In this document: in pieces, positions 1 through 6,820 of the stretch
How the letters are laid out: every line of letters starts with the position of its first letter
Position numbering within the stretch: the first letter of the stretch is position 1
IMG/VR virus record: IMGVR_UViG_3300037140_000143
Coordinates: 1-41,409 of that record
Length of the DNA stretch: 41,409 nt
Direction: 5' to 3' (one strand)
From: a virus
The notes under the pieces: model-generated
What the model was told of the DNA's origin: nothing
Seen by the model: only the letters and a program-made list of their open reading frames with translations
Databases searched by the model: none
Program-made: the position numbers and the translations under genes

Positions 1-2
1 AG

Positions 3-377
3 TCTCCCGGCGCGTTGTATGAGCTTGAGCGTGTCGAATTCATCGACGGGCAGAAGATCGACCATCCCGAGGGCGGCGGCAAGGACATGGGGGACGCTCT
101 TGTCAGGGTGATCCAGCACGCGTGCGAACACGGACCGCAGGCGATGGGCTTCGGAACCGTCAAAGGCCACGGCAGTCAGTACGCGAACGCTGCCGTTATC
201 CCATCGGAGCGCAAAGCGGTCGACCCGGACCGCACCGAAACGGTCGGGGATCGCCTCCGCCTGCAGGAGGAACAGAACCGCAAGGAACGCCCCCTAGGAG
301 AGCTGGTGCCGGGGGAGGGCACCGTGGATGGTCGGAAGATGGGCTTCGGCTCGATTGGCCGGCCGGACGTGCTCTGA
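3..377 (+). CDS. Terminase large subunit, C-terminal end (partial)
   Basis: The frame is open from the left edge, so the true start lies outside the window. The visible 124 residues contain IDHPEGGGKDMGDALVRVI, which matches the conserved C-terminal end of phage terminase large subunits (typically DHP-x-G-G/S-x-KD-x-x-DAL-A). In the family this ATPase/nuclease packages DNA through the portal and its C-terminal nuclease half cuts concatemers. Only the tail of the nuclease half is visible, so no catalytic residue can be checked. The last 60 residues are charged and look disordered. Position before the portal fits a terminase. A TTG at 15 is an artefact of the window edge rather than a start. 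Confidence 0.8.
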   Translation, partial: SPGALYELERVEFIDGQKIDHPEGGGKDMGDALVRVIQHACEHGPQAMGFGTVKGHGSQYANAAVIPSERKAVDPDRTETVGDRLRLQEEQNRKERPLGELVPGEGTVDGRKMGFGSIGRPDVL

Positions 378-384
378 ACTTTTC

Positions 385-416
385 TTTGCGTAGCGTGACC
401 ATTCTTGTTACGCAAA
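385..416. promoter_or_regulatory. Inverted repeat, possible operator
   Basis: TTTGCGTA (385-392) and TACGCAAA (409-416) form a perfect 8-bp inverted repeat with a 16-base spacer. They lie in the 57-base gap between the terminase stop and a small HTH gene. The placement suggests an operator for that HTH protein. The loop is long and no U-tract follows, so it is unlikely to be an intrinsic terminator. Confidence 0.35.
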
Positions 417-434
417 CGGCATGGGTAGTTGAGC

Positions 435-671
435 ATGCCTACGGCCACCGACATCAGCCGGCTGCGCCTGATGTGCCGGGATGGCACAGCCAGGCAGGTA
501 CGAGAGGCAGCGGACCTCTCGCTCAGCGACATCGCACGCGATGTGGGATGCACTGCCGCGTCGATCAGCCGCTATGAGACCGGCCTGATCCGTCCCGGCA
601 GACGACGGGCGGTGGCTTATCTGGCGGTACTTGACGCGCTAACTAACCAGGAGAGAGATCATGGGCATTGA
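435..671 (+). CDS. Small XRE-type helix-turn-helix protein
   Basis: The protein has 78 residues from the ATG at 435; a TTG at 429 is the alternative. The stretch VREAADLSLSDIARDVGCTA followed by ASISRYETGLIRPGRRRA is a classic XRE/Cro-like helix-turn-helix with the usual S-x-Y/W-E-x-G recognition end. It lacks any further effector domain, so a DNA-binding regulator is the likely role. It sits just after the terminase and overlaps the next gene by 11 bases. The inverted repeat at 385-416 immediately upstream may be its binding site. Small DNA-binding proteins near terminase can also be terminase small subunits, which is a less likely alternative here. Confidence 0.7.
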   Translation: MPTATDISRLRLMCRDGTARQVREAADLSLSDIARDVGCTAASISRYETGLIRPGRRRAVAYLAVLDALTNQERDHGH

Positions 672-1059
672 GAGAATCCCCGAGGGGCATAAGGATGCGC
701 CCCCCGCAGGAGAGGTGTCATTCACAGGGGAGCAGATGACTACCGTGGTCGGAGAACGCGATAGCTATCGGGCTGCCTTGTATGAGGCCACAAACGCACG
801 ACTCACGGACGTCGACAAAGTTGCTGATGCGCTAGGGAAGATCGACACCCTCCACCGCGAACTGCACACGCTCTGCAAAGAGCGTGACCAAGCGCGCCAG
901 GAACTCAAGGACGCCGATCGGCTACTTGACTCGCCCTTACGGACGATCAGCTTCGGTGCAGGTGGGCTTGCTGAGCTTGCTCGAGGGCGTGTAAAGGCTC
1001 ATCGGCGGACTCGTGGCACCTACTCGCGTTATGAGCCACGTCGAAAGAAGTTCCGATGA
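661..1059 (+). CDS. Hypothetical protein with central coiled coil
   Basis: The protein has 132 residues. The start is supported by AGGAGAG eight to nine bases upstream of the ATG. Residues 40-80 are charged with heptad-like leucines and predict a coiled coil. The C-terminal 30 residues are strongly basic (RGRVKAHRRTRG and following). I do not recognise a family. The gene overlaps the HTH gene upstream and ends four bases before the GTG-type frame of the next gene, so it belongs to the same transcription unit. Confidence 0.6.
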   Translation: MGIERIPEGHKDAPPAGEVSFTGEQMTTVVGERDSYRAALYEATNARLTDVDKVADALGKIDTLHRELHTLCKERDQARQELKDADRLLDSPLRTISFGAGGLAELARGRVKAHRRTRGTYSRYEPRRKKFR

Positions 1060-1085
1060 GCGTCGGCGAACGCAAAGGAGAGACG

Positions 1086-1334
1086 ATGAGCACGCTTATT
1101 GAAGTAGACCCAGAGGGCGCGATCCGCGTTGAGGTGGATGGTGGCCACGCATCCTACTTCGAGAACGCCAAGCCCGAGGGCGGGCTTGTAGAGGGTCACG
1201 ATGCCGTCCGCCTTCAGTGGTCCGACGGCTCATGGAGCTGCGTCTGTCACGCACATCTAAGGGAGTCCCCTTGCACTCCTGGCTGTGAGGTGTGGGAGGC
1301 GTACAGAGCTGCGGCGGGAGGTCCCCGACGATGA
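1086..1334 (+). CDS. Hypothetical protein, Cys/His-containing
   Basis: The protein has 82 residues from the ATG at 1086, which is preceded by AAAGGAG at a good distance; an in-frame ATG at 1056 lacks this. The C-terminal half holds SWSCVCHAHLRESPCTPGC, with four cysteines and two histidines that could bind a metal. No family is recognised. It overlaps the following gene in ATGA, which implies translational coupling. Confidence 0.6.
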   Translation: MSTLIEVDPEGAIRVEVDGGHASYFENAKPEGGLVEGHDAVRLQWSDGSWSCVCHAHLRESPCTPGCEVWEAYRAAAGGPRR

Positions 1335-1633
1335 GCGTCGGCGAGGCCATGAATCTCCAGCAGTGGCAGGAGCGCGTAGGCGCGCTACGAGCTACCGACC
1401 CGCTGATAAAGCGGGGACGCTGGCACGGCTGTCTTCTCGCCGGGGTCCCGGACGGCGCCCCGATCCACGGGACCTATGCGCTGGTCCGGTGGGAGCTGCC
1501 CTCCATCTCTGTCGCGCACGAGGACCCGGACGAGGCGGTACGCCTCGCTCAGTTGATCGAGGACGGATTTCGCACGGAGGACGAACAGGTTGAGCAGGGC
1601 CGCACACCGTTTGGGGAGGAGTCACCCGCATGA
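1331..1633 (+). CDS. Hypothetical protein
   Basis: The protein has 100 residues from the ATG at 1331, whose ATGA overlaps the preceding stop. An in-frame ATG at 1349 is the alternative. It is a soluble, mixed alpha/beta-like sequence rich in acidic residues in the second half and ends in a disordered tail. I do not recognise it. It ends in another ATGA overlap with the next tiny gene, so the four small genes between terminase and portal form a coupled run. Confidence 0.6.
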   Translation: MSVGEAMNLQQWQERVGALRATDPLIKRGRWHGCLLAGVPDGAPIHGTYALVRWELPSISVAHEDPDEAVRLAQLIEDGFRTEDEQVEQGRTPFGEESPA

Positions 1634-1725
1634 CTAGCTGCGTCTGCATCGACAAACACGGTAAGCCTCGGCCGCTACCTGACCTGCCGGTCGGGACTTG
1701 CATCAAGTGCGGGCGGCCATGCTGA
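1630..1725 (+). CDS. 31-residue cysteine-pair microprotein
   Basis: A short ORF begins in the ATGA that ends the preceding gene and stops in TGATG, where the HNH gene begins. The product MTSCVCIDKHGKPRPLPDLP continues into GTCIKCGRPC, so it has a CxC and two CxxC-like pairs, which would suit a single zinc knuckle. Overlaps on both sides are the main argument that it is translated. Nothing else is known about it. Confidence 0.45.
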   Translation: MTSCVCIDKHGKPRPLPDLPVGTCIKCGRPC

Positions 1726-2153
1726 TGGAGCATTTCTGGGCAAAGGTCAACTTCCGGGGGCGAATGCTGTCGCCGTATCTGGGCCCATGCTGGGAGTGGA
1801 CGGCCGCTCGCGCCAATGGCTATGGACGCTTCTGGATCAATGGCGGCTCTCGTGTCGCATCGCGCGTTGCCTACGAACTGGTCCACGGTGAGGTTGCCCC
1901 CGGGCTGGAGATCGACCACCTCTCCCGCAACCGCGCCTGCGTCAACCCGGCGCACCTTGAGCCCGTTACGAGCGCAGAGAACTCTCGACGGGGGCATGCG
2001 GGATACGCTGTGCGAGAACGTCAGCGTGCCAAGACGCACTGCCCACAGGGTCACGTCTACGACGAGACCAACACCTACATTCATCGCGGCAAGCGCGCAT
2101 GTGCGACATGCCGTCGAGCTGCAACACGCCGCTGGCGAGCAGGGAAGGGCTGA
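1725..2153 (+). CDS. HNH endonuclease with C-terminal zinc finger
   Basis: The protein has 142 residues. CWEWTAARANGYGRFWINGG near residues 22-41 is the usual N-terminal fold of phage HNH homing-type nucleases. EIDHLSRNRACVNPAHLEPV (62-81) carries the HNH residues H65, N74 and H77. Residues 106-129 (CPQGH to CATC) form a zinc-finger-like second module, and the C-terminus is basic. The ATG at 1725 overlaps the preceding stop; a GTG- or TTG-type start at 1698 is less likely. HNH proteins near terminase either home into DNA or assist packaging cleavage; the zinc-finger module favours a free-standing homing type. That choice is inference. Confidence 0.85.
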   Translation: MEHFWAKVNFRGRMLSPYLGPCWEWTAARANGYGRFWINGGSRVASRVAYELVHGEVAPGLEIDHLSRNRACVNPAHLEPVTSAENSRRGHAGYAVRERQRAKTHCPQGHVYDETNTYIHRGKRACATCRRAATRRWRAGKG

Positions 2154-2156
2154 GAC

Positions 2157-4079
2157 TTGGCACGGACCATTTACGGACCTGACGGACAGCCGATCTCGGT
2201 AGTGGGAGGGACGCCCCTCACTAGCACGCAGGCCCTCCAACGTCTCGACCAGGACGCGATGCTCGACCAGGTTGAAAAGCGCGTCAAGAGCCAGGGCACC
2301 ACCCTCAGTCAGGTGTGGGACCCATCCAGGGGCAAGCCTAAGCCGACGTCTATCACTTATCAGACGCTCAGGATGATGGCGACCAGATGCGAATGGGTAG
2401 CGGCGGTCATCAAGACCCGCAAGAACCAGATCGGGAAGGCATCCTGGTCCGTTCTCCCCCAGGACGAGGCCGATGAAAGCCCTGGTGTTGAAGCGCTCTG
2501 CACGAAGATCACGAACCTGTTGAAGCGCCCCAGCATGCACGGCAGCCGGCCCACCTCACGGAGTTGGCGGCAGTTCATCAACGAGGTCCTCGTCGACATC
2601 CTCACCCTCGACCAGGGGATCATCGAGAAGGAGTGGACGGTCGACAAGTGGATCGCCGCGATGTACCCCGTGGATGGGGCGACAATGGCGCCGAACATGG
2701 ACGAGCGCGGCGGCTTCCACGACGACGCCTACGTGCAGGTCGTGGACGGTCAGGTCACCGCGCGGTTCGGGATCGAGGACATCATTTGGATGATGGACAA
2801 CCCGCAGACGGATGTGCGGATGTCCGGGTTCGGGTTCAGTCCGCTCGAGAACCTCATCGTGTCCGTCACCGCCGAGCTGTATGCGTCGAAGTACAACGCG
2901 AGCTACTTCGAGAAGGGTTCAGTTCCCGAGGGCTTGATCAACCTCGGCCCGGAGGCCGCACCGGAGGACGTGAACGCTTTTCGGCTGTACTGGATGAACG
3001 AGATTATGGGCCGGCCGTGGGCGATCCCGATCGTCGGCGGTTCGCAGGCTGAGTGGATTCCGTGGCGGGCTAGCAACAAAGACATGGAATACATGGCCTA
3101 CCAGGAATGGCTGTTGAAGAAGGTCTGCGCGAACTACCAGATCACGACGAAGGAAATGAACCTGATCCAGGACGTGAACCACTCCACGGCGGAGAGCGAG
3201 GATCAGAGCGAAACCGAAAAGGGCATCCAACCGCTGTTGACGCTGATCGCGGACTACTTCGAGGTCGAGGTCATCGGCGAGCACGGCCTAGGTGTCGGGG
3301 ACTACGTCAAGTTCGCGTTCGATGATGAGGAGGAGAGCCAGGAGGCAATCGACGCACGGTTCTCGATCCGCGTCGAAAAGGGCGTTGCTACCCGTGCGGA
3401 GTGGCGCGAGGCCATCGGCCTGGAACCAGGCGAAAACGAGGGCCTGGACGAGTACACCACCGACACGGAAATCTTCCCTTTGCCCGCCACGCCCGAGGAT
3501 CTGGAAGCGCTCTCTCCGGCGGCTCGTGCTGAGCAGAAGTCCGAAGAAGCGAAGGAACGCTTTGCGGAGCTAAACGCCGGCGGGAAGGGCGGGAACACTA
3601 CGGGCGAGTCCGCTCCGGAGTTCGGAAGCCCAGAGGCCGAGAAGACCGCAAAGGTTTTCGACCAGCACAACCCTCAGCTCGTTGAGCGGCAGGAGGATGC
3701 CGAGAGCGTCTTCGAGAAAGCGTCCGACAGCCTCGTCAAGGAGCTGGAGGGCATCCTACAAATGCCGCTTGGGAAGACCGTCACGATGCCGCAGCGCCGG
3801 CAGGTCAACCTGGCTGAGCTGCGCGTCGACACGGACTACCAGCGTCCCGAAGACCGCGAGAAGGTGTTGAGCATGCTCAAGCGCCTACGTGCTGGCATCG
3901 AGTTGGACGGCGATGTGAAGGTCAATGAGCGCGAAGACGGCAGTCTCTGGATCACTGACGGGCAGCATCGTGTGAAAGCGATGATGCTCGCCGGCCGCAC
4001 CCATCATGAGGCGCTTGTGGCGAAAGATCCGCAGCAGTTGGAGGAGAAACGCGCGAACCTGCTGACCGCGCATGTCTGA
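2157..4079 (+). CDS. Portal protein with C-terminal ParB-like domain
   Basis: The protein has 640 residues, starting at a TTG preceded by GGGAAGGG. Residues 1-450 match the HK97/SPP1-type portal fold: repeated short helices, WVAAVIKTRKNQIGKASWSV near residue 80, the FSPLE-LYASKYNASYFEKGSVP clip/wing region, and EWLLKKVCANYQITTKEMNL. Portals form the dodecameric DNA channel at the capsid vertex and dock terminase. Residues 460-545 are charged and linker-like. Residues 547-640 carry an unrelated module: VDTDYQRP, then SLWITDGQHRVKAMMLAG, which is the ParB/sulfiredoxin-like signature (DGQHR at about 601-605). That fold can bind and hydrolyse nucleotides or cut DNA. The next gene starts in the stop codon (TGATG). 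Confidence 0.85.
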   Translation: MARTIYGPDGQPISVVGGTPLTSTQALQRLDQDAMLDQVEKRVKSQGTTLSQVWDPSRGKPKPTSITYQTLRMMATRCEWVAAVIKTRKNQIGKASWSVLPQDEADESPGVEALCTKITNLLKRPSMHGSRPTSRSWRQFINEVLVDILTLDQGIIEKEWTVDKWIAAMYPVDGATMAPNMDERGGFHDDAYVQVVDGQVTARFGIEDIIWMMDNPQTDVRMSGFGFSPLENLIVSVTAELYASKYNASYFEKGSVPEGLINLGPEAAPEDVNAFRLYWMNEIMGRPWAIPIVGGSQAEWIPWRASNKDMEYMAYQEWLLKKVCANYQITTKEMNLIQDVNHSTAESEDQSETEKGIQPLLTLIADYFEVEVIGEHGLGVGDYVKFAFDDEEESQEAIDARFSIRVEKGVATRAEWREAIGLEPGENEGLDEYTTDTEIFPLPATPEDLEALSPAARAEQKSEEAKERFAELNAGGKGGNTTGESAPEFGSPEAEKTAKVFDQHNPQLVERQEDAESVFEKASDSLVKELEGILQMPLGKTVTMPQRRQVNLAELRVDTDYQRPEDREKVLSMLKRLRAGIELDGDVKVNEREDGSLWITDGQHRVKAMMLAGRTHHEALVAKDPQQLEEKRANLLTAHV

Positions 4080-5821
4080 TGACCGATGATCTCCTCGCGG
4101 GCCTCCGCACCCAGCTAAGCATCCCGACCCCAGCGCATGAGCTAGATGTAGTCAAGCGCTTCGGCCTCCACAAGGGTCTGCTCACCCCAAAGCGCTGGGA
4201 GGCGGTCAACGACGCTATCCAGCGGTGGAAGCAGAACGTCCTGCACGGTGCCCGGGACATGCCGCACCAGGCGTACCTGCAGGGTCATGGGCAGACCACA
4301 CGGTTCCTGCGGCTACTCGGCACCCGCGCACCAATGGTCACGCCCGCGCCTGACCGTGCGACGAGCGAGTGGCTGCGATGGCTACTCGAGCACGAGCTCA
4401 CCGGCACACTGGACCGCTACGCGGACGACATCCGCTCCGCGGTGCTGTATGGGGTGCAGGGCGAGACGAACCCCGTCAATGTCGCGAGCGCGCTATACAA
4501 GGCCACGGAAGCCGCCGATCGTGACTGGCGGCTCGTCGCACAGACCGAGATGGCACGCGCCAATGCGCTGGGCCGACTCGATGGCTGCGTGCAGATGGGC
4601 TATGACGAAGTTTGGGTCCCTCCCCATGCCGGCGCATGCGCAGCCTGCAAAGAGCTGATCGAGAATAGGGTGTTCCTCGCGAGCATCTTGAAGACGAACA
4701 GCAACTACGGCAAGAAACGCGCGGAATGGGTGCCGTGTATACCATTGCACCCCAGATGTAGTCACGCGGCTTTGCCATATGTGGAGGAGCTGTATCAGGA
4801 AGCGCAGGAGCAGTACGCGCACATGCGCGACACGGGCCTGGACGACGAGGCGCTGAGCGAGATGTTCGACACGTCCGGGCAGCTCCGACCGCAGTACGCG
4901 CACAACGAGCGCCTGGAAGCGTTCTTCGCCGGCAAGACGATCCGCGACCCCTTCGATCACATGCTCGGCCACGTCGTCGAGAAGGTCCGCTCCACGGGAC
5001 GGGTGAGCAAGGGGTTCTTCGACCCGCCGCAGGTCGGCCTCGACCCGCTGGTATGGGAAGACAAACAGCTCAAGCCGGACGTCCGCACCGCGATCCTCAA
5101 CTTCTGGACGGGCGTGCTCGGCGACGGCTGGCGGGAATGGGCGAAGGTCTACATCACCGGCTCCGCCACGAGCTACCAGTGGGGCACGGGCTGGGCGCAC
5201 CCATGGCTTGGCTCGCACCACACCCCGACCTATCCGGATGTGGACACGCACCTCGTGATCGACTACGCGCAGGTCCGCAAGGACCGACCATTGTGGGCAG
5301 GCATGAGCCCGATGGAGCTACGGAAGCTCCTGGAGTCCTGGGTCAAGCGCGCCAAGGCCGATGTCGAGGTCGCCCCCGGACTTCGACTAGACGCATACGT
5401 GCGGCTTGAGGCCACCGAGGACGAGTTCGAGCGGGACATCCGCCATACCGGTCAGGGCGTCTACGACGTCGGCGGGGACGCGTGGGTGATCGGTCCGGCC
5501 CAGCCGGCGAACGGCGAATACGTCAAGCACGGGCACATGCTCGCCGGCACCGGAGGACGACTCGCTCACGAGCACCCCGAGTGGGTGCAGCACGCCGAGC
5601 GAGCCGGGAACGAACTACAGGATCTGCTTGCGGCCTACCAAGCCGATCGAGTGCCCGGCACTCTTGAGCCACTCCAGGCACTGATGGACACCCTCTACGA
5701 CGATCGCACCATCGGGTTCCTCGACGGCAACGGGCAGGAAGACCGCGGGAACTTCACCTGGGCATACCTGTCGAACTTCGGCCCGCTGCAGGAAGTCAAA
5801 GAGCTGCTGGCCGCCGGATAA
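4079..5821 (+). CDS. MuF-like head morphogenesis protein fused to nucleotidyltransferase-like domain
   Basis: The protein has 580 residues. Residues 100-240 resemble the MuF/SPP1 gp7 head morphogenesis domain, with RLVAQTEMARANALGRLDG and a metal-binding-like set CAAC (187-190) and HPRC (224-227). These minor head proteins sit on the portal or inside the capsid. From residue 330 a second domain begins: LKPDVR, then ITGSATSYQW (G361, S362) and YPDVDTHLVID (D387, D389), with D438 a possible third acid. This is the GS-DxD pattern of nucleotidyltransferases, and related domains are known in actinophage head regions. Its substrate is unknown. MuF proteins can carry toxin domains at the C-terminus, so an effector role is possible. 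It is coupled to the portal by a one-base overlap. Confidence 0.8.
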   Translation: MTDDLLAGLRTQLSIPTPAHELDVVKRFGLHKGLLTPKRWEAVNDAIQRWKQNVLHGARDMPHQAYLQGHGQTTRFLRLLGTRAPMVTPAPDRATSEWLRWLLEHELTGTLDRYADDIRSAVLYGVQGETNPVNVASALYKATEAADRDWRLVAQTEMARANALGRLDGCVQMGYDEVWVPPHAGACAACKELIENRVFLASILKTNSNYGKKRAEWVPCIPLHPRCSHAALPYVEELYQEAQEQYAHMRDTGLDDEALSEMFDTSGQLRPQYAHNERLEAFFAGKTIRDPFDHMLGHVVEKVRSTGRVSKGFFDPPQVGLDPLVWEDKQLKPDVRTAILNFWTGVLGDGWREWAKVYITGSATSYQWGTGWAHPWLGSHHTPTYPDVDTHLVIDYAQVRKDRPLWAGMSPMELRKLLESWVKRAKADVEVAPGLRLDAYVRLEATEDEFERDIRHTGQGVYDVGGDAWVIGPAQPANGEYVKHGHMLAGTGGRLAHEHPEWVQHAERAGNELQDLLAAYQADRVPGTLEPLQALMDTLYDDRTIGFLDGNGQEDRGNFTWAYLSNFGPLQEVKELLAAG

Positions 5822-6020
5822 TTTTGCAGTCATCTGCACAGCACCAGCCGTCGGGCGTCTCAACACATCGAAGTGAGTGACGGCCCGCAGCCCCGAAGTC
5901 GCGCCATATCAGCTCGCATGTACGGTCGAAAGCGCGCTCGGTAAGTGCCGGTTCGACCGTCGCTCCGCAGCTCGTGCATATCGCCTGTCCGTCAAGGATC
6001 TCCGTGTGCTCAGCGTGCAT
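5796..6020 (-). CDS. Small antisense Cys/His protein
   Basis: A minus-strand ORF of 74 residues starts at an ATG preceded by GGAGCT at good spacing. An upstream GTG would give 90 residues but has no ribosome site. The N-terminus MHAEHTEILDGQAICTSCGA and the later WCCADDC give one H-x-x-H/CxxC set plus a CC-x-x-C set, which suggests a small zinc-binding protein. It overlaps the 3' end of the MuF gene tail-to-tail by 26 bases and fills an otherwise empty gap. No family is recognised. Real expression is uncertain because neighbours run the other way. Confidence 0.45.
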   Translation of the reverse strand: MHAEHTEILDGQAICTSCGATVEPALTERAFDRTCELIWRDFGAAGRHSLRCVETPDGWCCADDCKIIRRPAAL

Positions 6021-6087
6021 ACAGGAGCTCCAGAAGCTCATGTCGCTAGGTGAGCCAAAGAGATCCACAAAGAGAGGATACCCTGCG

Positions 6088-6354
6088 ATGCCGACTTATA
6101 CCTACCGGTGCCCCGAGGGTCATCACACCGAGGGCTTGTTCAAGATGAGCGACCACCCTGAGCACATCCAGTGCGACTGCGGGAAACGCGCGAGGCGTGT
6201 ATTTGAGCCGCCCGCAGCGATCTGCTTCAGGGGCCCGGGCTTCTACTCAACCGACGTGACTGGTCGGATCGGACGCAAACGACGTCCCAACCCAGGGGAT
6301 GATCTGCACAAGGAGTTCGATACCCCAGCGGCACGCATCGCTGACAGCATCTGA
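6088..6354 (+). CDS. FmdB-like zinc-ribbon protein
   Basis: The protein has 88 residues from the ATG at 6088; longer in-frame extensions read through a non-coding-looking leader. MPTYTYRCPEGHHTEG and HIQCDCGKRARRVFEPPAAI match the FmdB family of small zinc ribbons, which begin MPxYxYxCxxCG and have a second CxCG pair, followed by a disordered basic tail. Here the first pair is C-PEG-H, so the ligand set may be C/H/C/C. FmdB-like proteins are common in phage head regions but their role there is not established. Confidence 0.75.
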   Translation: MPTYTYRCPEGHHTEGLFKMSDHPEHIQCDCGKRARRVFEPPAAICFRGPGFYSTDVTGRIGRKRRPNPGDDLHKEFDTPAARIADSI

Positions 6355-6575
6355 GCCCCGTGACCGTTTTACCGGCACGCATGGCATAGGCACTACAGAG
6401 AGGGACACCCGTTCGCGGTCCCGGACGCATCGCTTGATCCACTTCCCCCTGCGACTGCCGCATGTGCAAGGACTGATGCCCTATCCCATATCCGCGTGAA
6501 AATCTTGCCTGGGTGCCAGCCGCCCCCGCCGCAAACAAAGCCGCTGTAGCCGAATCGAAGACCCCGGAAGAAAGC
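6355..6575. other. Short intergenic stretch, nothing recognised
   Basis: This stretch of 221 bases lies between the FmdB-like gene and the next small gene. I see no convincing ORF, strong hairpin or promoter in it. The next gene could be extended to a GTG at 6513, which would shorten the gap, but that start has no ribosome site. Confidence 0.4.
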
Positions 6576-6809
6576 ATGAGGATGCGTCTCATCCGGGTGC
6601 TGTTCGGCTACGGTCCCGGCACACTCTCGGGCGGCGAACTGGTGATCACGGACACGGTGACCACGCTGACCATGCTTGTGCCCGCTGTTGGCCCGGTGGA
6701 ACTCAACCCCGAATTTCAAGGTGCTCCGGGGAAACCGATCAAAGTCACGCTCGCCGCTGGTGGCAGCGGTGTCGCGGGGACCGTCAACGCACTCTTCACC
6801 ATCGACTGA
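6576..6809 (+). CDS. Hypothetical small beta-rich protein, head region
   Basis: The protein has 77 residues from the ATG at 6576, which follows GGAAGAAAGC. A GTG at 6513 would add an Ala/Pro-rich N-terminus without a ribosome site. It contains FGYGPGTLSGGELVITDTVT and alternating hydrophobic residues, which suggest a small beta sandwich. The position before the scaffold/capsid group suggests a decoration or head-associated role, but I recognise no family. Confidence 0.55.
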   Translation: MRMRLIRVLFGYGPGTLSGGELVITDTVTTLTMLVPAVGPVELNPEFQGAPGKPIKVTLAAGGSGVAGTVNALFTID

Positions 6810-6820
6810 GAGAGCACATC

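Noticed and set aside
1392-2540. A 382-residue open frame on the minus strand
   Set aside because: It lies across three plus-strand genes with clear families or overlaps (the HNH gene and the portal). Its translation is Arg/Pro-rich without motifs, as expected of the reverse strand of GC-rich genes.
3786-4079. Separate translation of the ParB-like domain from the ATG at 3786
   Set aside because: An in-frame ATG exists, but the ribosome site before it (GGGAAG) is weak and too distant, so a fusion to the portal is the simpler reading.
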